Source: Micromonospora sp. Llam0 (GTDB taxonomy: Bacteria > Actinomycetota > Actinomycetes > Mycobacteriales > Micromonosporaceae). From it: a DNA stretch of 64,000 bases. The stretch spans positions 3,038,001-3,102,000 of the forward strand of contig NZ_RJJY01000001.1 in assembly GCF_003751085.1 (NCBI RefSeq), given 5' to 3'. This document shows positions 40,898 through 50,979 of this stretch, piece after piece. Within the stretch, counting starts at the first letter, position 1; the number at the start of each line of letters is the position of its first letter. The position numbers and the translations under genes are program-made. Below the pieces are notes generated by a model that saw only the letters and a list, made by a program, of their open reading frames with translations, had not been told where the DNA came from and made no database searches.

Positions 40898-42094
40898 TCA
40901 GCGGAGATCGGCGGTGAGCACCAGCAGCAGCTCGAACCGCCGGTCCGGGTCGTCCAAATCGCCGCCGAGCAGCGTCCGCAGCCGCTTGAGCCGGTAGCTG
41001 ACGGTCTGCGGATGGACGAACAGCTCGGCGGCGACCGCCGACCGGGATCCCCAGTGCCGCAGCCAGCTGTGCAGCGTACGCAGCAGTCCGTCGCGCTGGG
41101 CAGGCGGCAGCGCGGCGAACGGCGCCAGCCGGCGGCCGGTCAGCACCACCAGCGCGTCGGGCTGGCCGTGCAGCGCCAGCACGGTGAGGTGGTCCTCGGC
41201 GAAGACGGCGGTGCGGTCGACGGGACCGCCCTGGTCGCCTCCGCCGGTCCGGGCGACGGTCGCCGCGAGCTCGGCAAGTCGTACCGCCTGGGGCACCTGC
41301 GGCCATGGCAACGCCGGACCCACCGTGGCCCGCCAGCCGTGCAGCGCGTCGGCCAGCACCGGTCGGGTGGTCCGGGGGCCGGCGCGCAGCAGCAGCACGG
41401 CGTCGCGGCCCCGGTCGACCACGATCCCGTCGGTACCGAACCGGAACCGTGCGTCGCGGGCCTGCCGGGCCGGCAGCACGACCGGCAGCACGGTGGCCAG
41501 ATCCCGCCAGCCGGCCCGGGCGGCGGCCGCCGTCACGGTGCCGGCGCCGGCACCGCCGACCAGCAGCAGTTCGCCCAGCTGCCGGCGGGCCCGGTCGCCC
41601 TCGCCGGACTGTTCGCGCAACTGGCGGGCGAACCCGTCGGTGCCGGCCGCAGCCAGCTCGTCGACGAAACCGGTGACCGCGTCGGCGCAGTCGGCGAGGG
41701 CCTCGGCGTCGACCGGGCGCACCGTGGCGAGCGCCTGACCGACCTGACGCAGCAGCAGTCGCCCGGCCACCCGCAGGGCGGCGAGTAGTGCCTGGGGGCC
41801 ACGGTCCTCCCGGGCCTCGGCCGCGCCGAGCGCCACGAAGACCTCCCGCACCCGGGGCGGCAACGCCGGCTCGGTGGTGCCGACCAGGTCCAGGAAACGC
41901 TGGAGGGCCACGTCGACCGCGGTCCGGACGTCGGCCCGGAACTTCGGGTCGTCGATCCCGACGAACTCAGGGGTCAGTTCGGTCACCGCGGCGGCCACCG
42001 TGTCGACCACCGCCGCGAGCCGGGGCCGCATCACCGGGGCCAGCTCGGCGGGCAGCCGCTGCCAGGGGGTGACCGTCACCGGGCGGGCGTGCAC
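40898..42094 (-). CDS. PucR-family transcriptional regulator
   Basis: A 398-residue regulator. The C-terminal 55 residues form the PucR helix-turn-helix (LLRTLHSWLRHWGSRSAVAAELFVHPQTVSYRLKRLRTLLGGDLDDPDRRFELLLVL). The middle (about residues 160-280) is a GGDEF-like/CdaR-type domain, and the N-terminal part is helical (RPRLAAVVDTVAAAVTELTPEF, FVDELAAAGTDGFARQLREQ). PucR/CdaR activators sense carbon or nitrogen sources. The GTG start is the first usable one; the two palindromes at 42105 and 42180 lie just upstream. It is divergent from the aldolase-aminotransferase fusion and kinase, which it probably controls. Confidence 0.9.
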   Translation of the reverse strand: MHARPVTVTPWQRLPAELAPVMRPRLAAVVDTVAAAVTELTPEFVGIDDPKFRADVRTAVDVALQRFLDLVGTTEPALPPRVREVFVALGAAEAREDRGPQALLAALRVAGRLLLRQVGQALATVRPVDAEALADCADAVTGFVDELAAAGTDGFARQLREQSGEGDRARRQLGELLLVGGAGAGTVTAAAARAGWRDLATVLPVVLPARQARDARFRFGTDGIVVDRGRDAVLLLRAGPRTTRPVLADALHGWRATVGPALPWPQVPQAVRLAELAATVARTGGGDQGGPVDRTAVFAEDHLTVLALHGQPDALVVLTGRRLAPFAALPPAQRDGLLRTLHSWLRHWGSRSAVAAELFVHPQTVSYRLKRLRTLLGGDLDDPDRRFELLLVLTADLR

Positions 42095-42104
42095 CCCGCC
42101 ATCC

Positions 42105-42122
42105 TGTCACGTGGTGACAATC
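42105..42122. promoter_or_regulatory. Palindromic site, copy 1, candidate PucR operator
   Basis: TGTCACGTGGTGACAATC is present with identical sequence at 42180. The centre TGTCAC-GTG-GTGACA is a perfect inverted repeat. It lies 11 bp upstream of the PucR GTG start, where binding would block or set its promoter. Confidence 0.7.
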
Positions 42123-42179
42123 TGGTCGGGAGATCCGGCCCAGGGCGGCGGGTCGACGGCGGCGGGCGGAGCCCGAAGT

Positions 42180-42197
42180 TGTCACGTGGTGACAATC
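42180..42197. promoter_or_regulatory. Palindromic site, copy 2, candidate PucR operator
   Basis: Second identical copy of TGTCACGTGGTGACAATC, 75 bp from the first (about seven helical turns) and 100 bp before the fusion gene start. The next bases (yGGTCG) also agree, so the repeat is about 24 bp with one difference. Confidence 0.72.
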
Positions 42198-42296
42198 CGG
42201 TCGCTGTTTTCCGCTGCCGGCGGGACGGTGTCCCAGCGCCGGTCGGCAACGAGGATAGGTTTCTCGCCGCGTACCCGGAGGACCGGAGGACCCGCC

Positions 42297-44561
<2,265 letters not shown>

Positions 44562-44565
44562 CCCG

Positions 44566-46182
44566 GTGTCGGCCGTCCCACCGCAGGTGCTGGCGATCGA
44601 CCTGGGCACCTCCGGAATGAAGGCCGCGCTGGTCGCCGCCGACGGTACGGTGACCGGCTGGGCGCAGCGGCCGGTGCCGCTGCTGGTGCTGCCCGGCGGC
44701 GGCGCCGAACAGGACCCACAGGCCTGGTGGACGGCGCTCGCCGAGGTGGTCGCCGACCTCGGCCGGGCCCACCCGGAGCACCTGGGGGCGGTCGCCACGG
44801 TCTGTTCGTCCACCCAGGGCGAGGGGACCATCGCGGTGGACGCCGCCGGAGAGCCGTTGACCCGCTGCATCAGCTGGCTGGACATGCGCGGCGCGGCCCA
44901 CCTGCGGCGGCAGTTCGGCGGCTTTCCGGCGTACGGCGGGATGTCGGTCCGCCGGATCCTGCGCTGGCTGCGACTGACCGGCGGGATGCCGTCCACCACC
45001 GGCAAGGACCCGGCCGCGCACATGCTGCTGGTCCGCGACACCATGCCCGAGGTGTACGCGCGGACCGCGACCTTTCTCAACGCGCTGGACTGGATCAACC
45101 TCAAGCTCACCGGCCGTACGGTGGCCACGGTCGACTCGATCCTCACCTCGTGGGTGACGGACAACCGCCGACCCGACCGGGTCCGCTACTCTCCCGCCCT
45201 GGTCGCCGACTGCGGCATCGACGGGGACAAACTGCCGCCGATCGTGGCCTGCACCGAGGTGATCGGCACGTTGCACCCGGACGCCGCCGCCCACCTCGGT
45301 CTGCCGCCGACCGTCCAGGTGGTGGCGGGGGCGATCGACACCACGGCGGCGGCGATCGGCGCCGGCACCACCGCCGACAACGACCCGCACCTGTACCTGG
45401 GCACCTCGTCGTGGATCGCGGCGCACGTGCGCCGCAAGAAGACCGACCCGGTCGCGCAGATCGCCGCCGTGCCGTGCGCGATCGGCGACCGGTACCTGAT
45501 GACCGCGCTGCAGGCCACCGCCGGGGCGAACCTGACCTGGCTGAAGGACAAGATCGTCGAGTACGACGACCCGCTGGTCGGCGCCGGCCACCTCGCGACC
45601 GACGAGACGTCGATCTTCGACGCGTTCGACGCGATCCTGCCGACCGTGCCGGCCGGCGCCAACGGGGTGCTCTACCTGCCGTGGCTGTACGGCGAACGCG
45701 CCCCGGTCGACGACCCGGACCTGCGCGCCGCGTTCGTCAACATCTCGCTCGACACCAACCGGTCCGATCTGTTGCGGGCCGTCTTCGAAGGCGTCGCGTT
45801 GAACACCCGGTGGCTGTCGGCGGCGGTCGACCGGTTCCTCGGCACCCCGGTGACCTCGTTGACCGTCACCGGTGGCGGCGCCCGGTCGACGGCCTGGTGC
45901 CAGATCTTCGCCGACGTGCTCGGCGTCGAGGTGCGTCGGGACCCGGACCCGGTCGCGGTCAACGCCCGCGGCGCCGGCTGGATCGGCGCGGTCGGCACCG
46001 GGCAGCTGACGTTCGGGCAGATCCCGGCGCTGCTGCGGACCGACCGGGTGTTCGCCCCGACGGCGGCGCACCGCGTCCGCTACGACGAACTCTTCGGCGT
46101 CTACCGGGAGCTGCACCGCCGACTCGCCCCGGTGTACCGGCGAATGCCCGGTGGTGCACATCGGACCGATCAGCGAAGATAG
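44566..46182 (+). CDS. FGGY-family carbohydrate kinase
   Basis: A 538-residue sugar kinase in the xylulokinase group. The N-terminal phosphate-1 motif is VLAIDLGTSGMKAALVAADG, the substrate-side segment CISWLDMRGAAHLRRQFGG comes next, and the C-terminal FGGY signature region is LPWLYGERAPVDDPDLRAAFVNISLDTNRSDLLRAVFEG with VTGGGARSTAWCQIFADVLG. Length is normal. The GTG start comes 4 bp after the fusion-gene stop, so the two are in one operon. It would phosphorylate the sugar that the aldolase domain then cleaves. Xylulose, ribulose and autoinducer-2-type sugars are possible, and the true one cannot be told. Confidence 0.93.
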   Translation: MSAVPPQVLAIDLGTSGMKAALVAADGTVTGWAQRPVPLLVLPGGGAEQDPQAWWTALAEVVADLGRAHPEHLGAVATVCSSTQGEGTIAVDAAGEPLTRCISWLDMRGAAHLRRQFGGFPAYGGMSVRRILRWLRLTGGMPSTTGKDPAAHMLLVRDTMPEVYARTATFLNALDWINLKLTGRTVATVDSILTSWVTDNRRPDRVRYSPALVADCGIDGDKLPPIVACTEVIGTLHPDAAAHLGLPPTVQVVAGAIDTTAAAIGAGTTADNDPHLYLGTSSWIAAHVRRKKTDPVAQIAAVPCAIGDRYLMTALQATAGANLTWLKDKIVEYDDPLVGAGHLATDETSIFDAFDAILPTVPAGANGVLYLPWLYGERAPVDDPDLRAAFVNISLDTNRSDLLRAVFEGVALNTRWLSAAVDRFLGTPVTSLTVTGGGARSTAWCQIFADVLGVEVRRDPDPVAVNARGAGWIGAVGTGQLTFGQIPALLRTDRVFAPTAAHRVRYDELFGVYRELHRRLAPVYRRMPGGAHRTDQRR

Positions 46183-46186
46183 CGGG

Positions 46187-47554
46187 ATGGCCCGATCTGT
46201 TCCCGCCGCCCGGCACGCGGTCGTCATCGGCGGCAGTCTCGCCGGGCTGTGCGCGGCCCGCGCACTCGCCGAACACGTCGACCGGGTGACCGTGGTCGAC
46301 CGTGACCGGTTCCCCGAAGCGCCGCAGGTGCGCGCCGGCGTCCCGCAGGCGCACCACCTGCACGTGCTGATCACCGCCGGGCAGCGTGCACTCGATCAGC
46401 TTTTCCCCGGTCTGATCGCCGAGCTGCACGCCGCCGGCGCGGTCCGGGTCGACGCGCCGACCGACATCCTGTACCTGGCGCCGACCGGGTGGCGGGAACG
46501 GTTCCCGGCGACCCACCAGCTGGTCGGGACCAGCCGGGAGCTGCTCGACTGGACGGTCCGCCAGCGGCTGGCCGCCGATCCACGGATCCGGTTCGAGCCG
46601 GCCCACGACGTGGTCGGGCTGCTCGGCGCCGACGGCCGCGACGCGGTCACCGGCGTACGGATGCGTCCCCGCGCGGCGGGCGGCGCCGTCCGGAGCCTGC
46701 CGGCCGACCTGGTGGTGGACGCCAGCGGCCGCGGCTCGCACGCGCCGGACTGGTTGGCCGAGCTCGGCTACGGCCGCCCCGACGAGACCCGGGTCGACTC
46801 CGGTCTCGGCTACGCGAGTCGGCGCTACCTGCTGCCGCCGGGGGCCAGTGACGGGTGGAAGAACATCGTGGTGATGCCGCAGCCGCCACGGTCGGGGCGG
46901 GGCGGGGTGATCTACCCGATCGAGAACGGACGGTGGATGGTGACCCTCGGCGGCCTCGGCGGCGACCACCCGCCGACCGACGAGGCCGGTTTCCTCGATT
47001 TCGCCCGTGGGCTGCGCAGCCCGTTGATCCACGAGGCGATCCGCGACGCCACGCCCGACTCACCGATCCACGGGTTCCGCAACACCGCCAACCACCGCCG
47101 CCGATACGAGGCGATGCCACGTTGGCCGGACGGGTTCGCGGTGGTCGGCGACGCCTCGTGCACCTTCAATCCGGTCTACGGCCAGGGGATGGCGGTGGCC
47201 GCCCGGACGGCGGTGGTGCTGGCCGAACAGCTGCGCGACAGCGGGGGCACGCTGGGCCGCGCGGCGCAGGCCCGGGTGGCCGGCTGCAGCGAGACCGCCT
47301 GGCTGATCGCCACCGGTGCCGACCTGCGGTACCCGACGACCGTCGGGCCACGGCCCCGACGCGGCGGCGCGCTGTCCCGCTGGTACCTGGACCGGGCGGC
47401 CGACGTCGCCAACCGCGATCCGTACGTGCAGCGCGCCCTGACCGACGTGTTCCACCTGGTCGCGCCGTTGTCCGCGGTGGTCCGCCCAGCCGTCGCGCTG
47501 CGGGTGCTGCGCGGTCGCCCCGGCCCGCAACTGGTCGCACCGCCGTCGAGCTGA
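46187..47554 (+). CDS. FAD-dependent oxidoreductase/hydroxylase
   Basis: A 455-residue flavoprotein with HAVVIGGSLAGLCAARALAEHVDRVTVVDRD, GVPQAHHLHVLITAGQRALDQLFPGL, DASGRGSHAPDWLAELGYG and the second FAD motif VVGDASCTFNPVYGQGMAVAA (GD-x6-P). The GxPQ(A)HHLH block marks the group often annotated as FAD-dependent hydroxylase/epoxidase-like in actinomycetes. The ATG starts 4 bp after the kinase stop, so it may be co-transcribed, though a functional link is uncertain. The substrate is unknown, probably a lipid or secondary metabolite. Confidence 0.85.
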   Translation: MARSVPAARHAVVIGGSLAGLCAARALAEHVDRVTVVDRDRFPEAPQVRAGVPQAHHLHVLITAGQRALDQLFPGLIAELHAAGAVRVDAPTDILYLAPTGWRERFPATHQLVGTSRELLDWTVRQRLAADPRIRFEPAHDVVGLLGADGRDAVTGVRMRPRAAGGAVRSLPADLVVDASGRGSHAPDWLAELGYGRPDETRVDSGLGYASRRYLLPPGASDGWKNIVVMPQPPRSGRGGVIYPIENGRWMVTLGGLGGDHPPTDEAGFLDFARGLRSPLIHEAIRDATPDSPIHGFRNTANHRRRYEAMPRWPDGFAVVGDASCTFNPVYGQGMAVAARTAVVLAEQLRDSGGTLGRAAQARVAGCSETAWLIATGADLRYPTTVGPRPRRGGALSRWYLDRAADVANRDPYVQRALTDVFHLVAPLSAVVRPAVALRVLRGRPGPQLVAPPSS

Positions 47555-47568
47555 CGCTGCCGACGCGG

Positions 47569-48858
47569 ATGAGACTCCTACGGAGCCGGTGGACGGTGCC
47601 GGCCACGGTACTGGTGTGGCTGGTCACCCGGGCCGCACTGATGGCGGTCTACGCACAGGTCGTTCCCGGGTTGGACGCCGGTGAGGTGTTCGCCGACGTC
47701 GACCTGTACCGACGGTGGAGCGGGCAGCTGCGCGACGGCCGGGTGCCGGGCACCGACCCGATGTGGCAGTACCCGCCGGGCGCGGCGGCGTTGTTCGTCG
47801 CGGTCGGCTGGGTCGCCGAGTCGACGCGGACCGGCTACACCACGGTCTTCGTCATGTTCGCCCTCGGCGCGGACCTGGTGGTCCTGCTGGCGCTGATCCG
47901 GCTGTCCCGGGGCGGCAACCGGATCGGCGGCGCGCTGTGCTGGGCGCTCGCCGTGCCGCTGCTGAGCCTGCTGACCTACGCCCGGTACGACGTCTTCGTC
48001 ACCGCGCCGGCGGTGCTCGCGCTGGCCGCCACGGTCCGTCGGCCGGCGCTGGCCGGTGCGATGCTGGCGGTCGGTGCGCTGGCCAAGGTCTGGCCGGCGA
48101 TATTGTTGATCACCGCCCGGCCGCTGCGCGGGCTGCGCCCGATGTCGATCGGCTTCGTGACCGCGGCGGCTGTGCTGGGCGCCGTGCTGACGGTCTCCTA
48201 CGCCGATGCCTGGTCGGGCTTCTCGGACAACCAGGCGGACCGTGGGCTCCAGGTCGAGTCGGTCGCCGCCACCCCGCTGGTCCTGGCCCGGGTCGCCGAT
48301 CCGGCGATCGTGGTGGAGTACCGCTACGGCGCGATGGAGTTCAGCCACCCGGTCGCCACCTCGGTCGCCGCCGTGCTGCCCGGGTCGACCCTCGCCGGCC
48401 TGGGCCTGCTCGGCTGGTGGTGGCTTTTCCGGGGGCGCCGGATCGACTGGACCCCGACGGTCGGCTTCGACCTGGCGCTGCTGGCCGTCGGGGTGGCGGT
48501 GGTGACCAGCCGGGTGCTCTCCCCGCAGTACCTGCTCTGGCTGCTCGGACTGGCCGCGGTCTGTCTGACCCGCCGGGACACCACACAACGGGCGCCGGCC
48601 CTGCTGATCGTCGTGGCGACCGTACTGACCAGCGCCTACTTCCCGTGGTTCTATCCGGACGTGATCGGCACGCCGGGCTGGCCGGGGGCCGTGCTGCTGG
48701 CCGCCCGTAACGCGGTCCTGGTGGCCGCCACCGTGATCGGTCTGCGCCGGCTGCTGGTCGGACACCGGGTCGTGCCGCAGGTGCGCACGGCGACGGTCGG
48801 CCACCGGCAGCCGGTCGGCGGGACCGTCGGCCTTGGCAGAACCCGGACATCCGGTTAG
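47569..48858 (+). CDS. Integral membrane glycosyltransferase, GT87-like (DUF2029)
   Basis: A 429-residue GT-C-type membrane protein with about ten hydrophobic segments. The first external loop has FADVDLYRRWSGQLRDGRVPGTDPMWQYPPGAAALF, with the D-x-D-LY and YPPG marks of mannosyl/arabinosyl transferases using polyprenyl-phosphate sugars. VEYRYGAMEFSHPV and SPQYLLWLLGLAAV follow. It acts in the cytoplasmic membrane, presumably on lipoglycans or cell-wall precursors. It starts 14 bp after the FAD gene stop. Its last residues end 33 bp before the iron-regulated GNAT and overlap that iron box. Confidence 0.85.
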   Translation: MRLLRSRWTVPATVLVWLVTRAALMAVYAQVVPGLDAGEVFADVDLYRRWSGQLRDGRVPGTDPMWQYPPGAAALFVAVGWVAESTRTGYTTVFVMFALGADLVVLLALIRLSRGGNRIGGALCWALAVPLLSLLTYARYDVFVTAPAVLALAATVRRPALAGAMLAVGALAKVWPAILLITARPLRGLRPMSIGFVTAAAVLGAVLTVSYADAWSGFSDNQADRGLQVESVAATPLVLARVADPAIVVEYRYGAMEFSHPVATSVAAVLPGSTLAGLGLLGWWWLFRGRRIDWTPTVGFDLALLAVGVAVVTSRVLSPQYLLWLLGLAAVCLTRRDTTQRAPALLIVVATVLTSAYFPWFYPDVIGTPGWPGAVLLAARNAVLVAATVIGLRRLLVGHRVVPQVRTATVGHRQPVGGTVGLGRTRTSG

Positions 48859-48873
48859 GTTAGGCTCACCTCA
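48855..48873 (+). promoter_or_regulatory. Iron box (IdeR/DmdR type) upstream of the GNAT
   Basis: TTAGGTTAGGCTCACCTCA matches the iron-box consensus TTAGGTTAGGCTAACCTAA at 17 of 19 positions. It overlaps the last 4 bp of the membrane glycosyltransferase gene and lies 17 bp before the GNAT start. Iron-loaded repressor binding would block this gene. Confidence 0.88.
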
Positions 48874-48890
48874 TCGACTAAGGGAGTGGA

Positions 48891-49451
48891 ATGAGCCTCG
48901 ACCACACGACGGACGCCAGCGCCGCGCGCCACCGGGTGGTGCTCACCGACCAGGTACAGATCGACGATCTCGCGAAGGTGTACCGCCAGGTGCACGCCAA
49001 GGACCTGCACCTGACCGACCACACCGAGCCGTCGGTGGAGCAACGGCTGGAGTGGACGGCGCAGGCACCCGGATTCGCCGCCACCGTCGGCTACGTCGGC
49101 GACCAGCTGGTCGGGACGGTGATGGGTTGTCCGCTGCCGCCGGAGACACTCTGGTGGCGCGACCTGCGGTCGGCCGCCGACCCGGACCTCGCCCGGGAGT
49201 GGCCGGGCCGGACCTTCGCCGTCTGCGAAGCGTTCGTGCTGCCCGAGTTCCAACGCCAGCAGGTCGGCGTGCCGTTGTTCTCCCAGCTGCTCGCCAGCCG
49301 CACCGAGGAGCGGGTGTCACTGGCGGTCGCCGATTCCAACACCCGGGTGCTGCGCAGCATGCGGGTGCTGGGCTGGCAGCACGTCGGCGACCTGGTGCCC
49401 TTCCCCGGCTGGCGCCAGCACGCCATGTTCGTCCGACCGTTGCCCTGGTGA
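48891..49451 (+). CDS. GNAT-family N-acetyltransferase, iron-regulated
   Basis: A 186-residue GNAT: VGYVGDQLVGTVMGCPLPPETLWW, then FAVCEAFVLPEFQRQQVGVPLFSQLLASRTEERVSLAVADSNTRVLRSMRVLGWQHVG. The Q-x-x-G segment is the acetyl-CoA site. An iron box directly upstream ties it to siderophore use, but the acceptor is unknown; acetylation of the amine precursor or of a siderophore would fit. The 3' 135 bp overlap, in antiparallel, the end of the MFS transporter gene. It is not the DesC enzyme, which is at 53833. Confidence 0.85.
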   Translation: MSLDHTTDASAARHRVVLTDQVQIDDLAKVYRQVHAKDLHLTDHTEPSVEQRLEWTAQAPGFAATVGYVGDQLVGTVMGCPLPPETLWWRDLRSAADPDLAREWPGRTFAVCEAFVLPEFQRQQVGVPLFSQLLASRTEERVSLAVADSNTRVLRSMRVLGWQHVGDLVPFPGWRQHAMFVRPLPW

Positions 49452-50699
49452 CCCGGTCGGTTCCGGAAACGGCGCCGGGCCGGTCGCCGGCCGGAACCGG
49501 CGCTGGTGGCGGACGCCGACGGCGACGCCAGCGAGGATCAGTACGATCGCGGCCACCGCGACCGCCGGGTAGCCGACCCGGGCCGCCGCCGTCAGGCCGA
49601 GCGCCGCGGCCAGGTAGGAGCAGACCAGCCCGAACGACGACAGCACCGTGAAATCCGTACCCCCGGTACCCGGCCGGGAGTAGTCCATGTTCACCGTGTA
49701 CAGCGCGACGTTCGCCACCGTGTACGCGGCCATGAAGCAGCACAACGCGACCGTGGTGAAGCCACCGACGGCCCGTCCGGTGAGCATCGGCAGCAGCAGC
49801 ACCGTGGCGACGGCCAGCGACCCGCCACCGGCCACCAGCACCCCGGCCCGGCCGATCCGGTCGACCAGACCACCGGCCACCAGCCCGGCGACGACGGCCG
49901 GGACACTGGTGACGATCCCGGTCACGAAGCCGATCCGCTGCAACGACCAGCCGGCGTCGACCAGGGCTGGTGACACCAGCCCGTAGGCCGCCCCGGCACC
50001 CATGTAGAGCAGCGGCACCACGCCGAGCGCCCAGCGGCGGCAGCCGGGCTGGCCGAGGACGGACAGCAGCGCGCCGTACGCCTGACGCGCCCCGGCCGGC
50101 CGGGCGATCCGCTCGGGCTCGCGGAACCGCCACACCACCAGCAGCCCGGTCGCGGTGAGCGCGGCGAGCAGGCCGACCGCCGCCTGCCAGCCGAGCCGGT
50201 CGTAGACCACCACGCAGACGCCGCCGCCCAGGATGTTGCCGACGTAGCTCGCCGCCACCTGGATCCCGTTGCCGGTGCCCCGGACCGAGTCGGCCAGCAT
50301 CCGCACCGCGACCGCGTCGGCGGCGATGTCCTGGGTGGCGGACAGGAACACGAACAGCGCGCAGATCAGCACGATCGGGCCGAGTCGCCCGGTCGCCGGG
50401 TCGGCGGCGAGCAGGGCCAGCAGGGCCAGCACCATGCCGCTCTGCAGCACCAGCAGCCAGGAACGGTAGTGGCCGCCACGCCGTGGGCCGTACCGGTCCA
50501 GGATCGGTGCCCAGAGGAACTTGACCGGCCAGATCAGACCGATCAGGTTGAGCAGCGCGAGAGTATCCAGCGAGGTGCCGCCGGACCGCAGGATGCTGGC
50601 CAGCCCGACGGTGATGAAACCGAATCCCAGGTACTGGGTGACGTACAGCGCGGCCAGGGTCGGCATGGTCCGCCCACGGGCGGCGACCGTGACGGTCAT
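49317..50699 (-). CDS. MFS transporter, RhtX/AmpG-like, siderophore-linked
   Basis: A 460-residue membrane protein with about 12 helices. It starts LAALYVTQYLGFGFITVGLASILRSGG and contains WPVKFLWAPILDRYGPRRGGHYRSWLL, the sequence style of AmpG/RhtX-type MFS permeases that move ferri-siderophores or muropeptides. The first ATG is preceded by GGAGGGC; longer starts add a basic stretch. Its position next to desferrioxamine genes points to export or uptake of the siderophore. The last 45 residues are translated from DNA that on the other strand codes the GNAT C-terminus (135-bp overlap); this tail is hydrophilic and probably dispensable. No own iron box was found in the 238 bp upstream except the one facing DesA. 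Confidence 0.85.
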   Translation of the reverse strand: MTVTVAARGRTMPTLAALYVTQYLGFGFITVGLASILRSGGTSLDTLALLNLIGLIWPVKFLWAPILDRYGPRRGGHYRSWLLVLQSGMVLALLALLAADPATGRLGPIVLICALFVFLSATQDIAADAVAVRMLADSVRGTGNGIQVAASYVGNILGGGVCVVVYDRLGWQAAVGLLAALTATGLLVVWRFREPERIARPAGARQAYGALLSVLGQPGCRRWALGVVPLLYMGAGAAYGLVSPALVDAGWSLQRIGFVTGIVTSVPAVVAGLVAGGLVDRIGRAGVLVAGGGSLAVATVLLLPMLTGRAVGGFTTVALCCFMAAYTVANVALYTVNMDYSRPGTGGTDFTVLSSFGLVCSYLAAALGLTAAARVGYPAVAVAAIVLILAGVAVGVRHQRRFRPATGPAPFPEPTGSPGQRSDEHGVLAPAGEGHQVADVLPAQHPHAAQHPGVGIGDRQ

Positions 50700-50937
50700 C
50701 GGGCCGCCCTCCTGCCGACGCCGAGCGGCCACACCGGAATCCACCGGCTAATCCACCTGGTGGGACGCAGGTCACAAGCGTCCGCTCGGCCTCCGCCGAC
50801 GGCATGAATCCGCTGGTCACGACGCACGATAGCGGTCCCGCCGAGGAGCGCGGGGCGCGCCTGCCGGCCCCGTGCCCCGTGGAGAAGGGGTGCTGCCCAG
50901 TTCCGTTTCACCGGCCCTCCCAGTAGCCTCGCCTAAG

Positions 50938-50956
50938 TTAGGTTAGGTTACCCTTA
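50938..50956 (+). promoter_or_regulatory. Iron box (IdeR/DmdR type) upstream of desA
   Basis: TTAGGTTAGGTTACCCTTA matches the iron-box consensus at 16 of 19 positions and is continued on the left by CTAAGTTAGG. It overlaps the first possible ATG (50956), which supports the downstream start at 50980. It would make the whole des operon iron-repressed. Confidence 0.88.
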
Positions 50957-50979
50957 TGGAGGCGGTGTTGGAGAGACCA

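Noticed and set aside
48891..49451. Calling the 186-residue GNAT the DesC enzyme
   Set aside because: The DesC-type sequence is present as the N-terminal domain of the gene at 53833. The GNAT at 48891 lacks its W-x-T-x-P-R-x-x-F-W-G-M motif.
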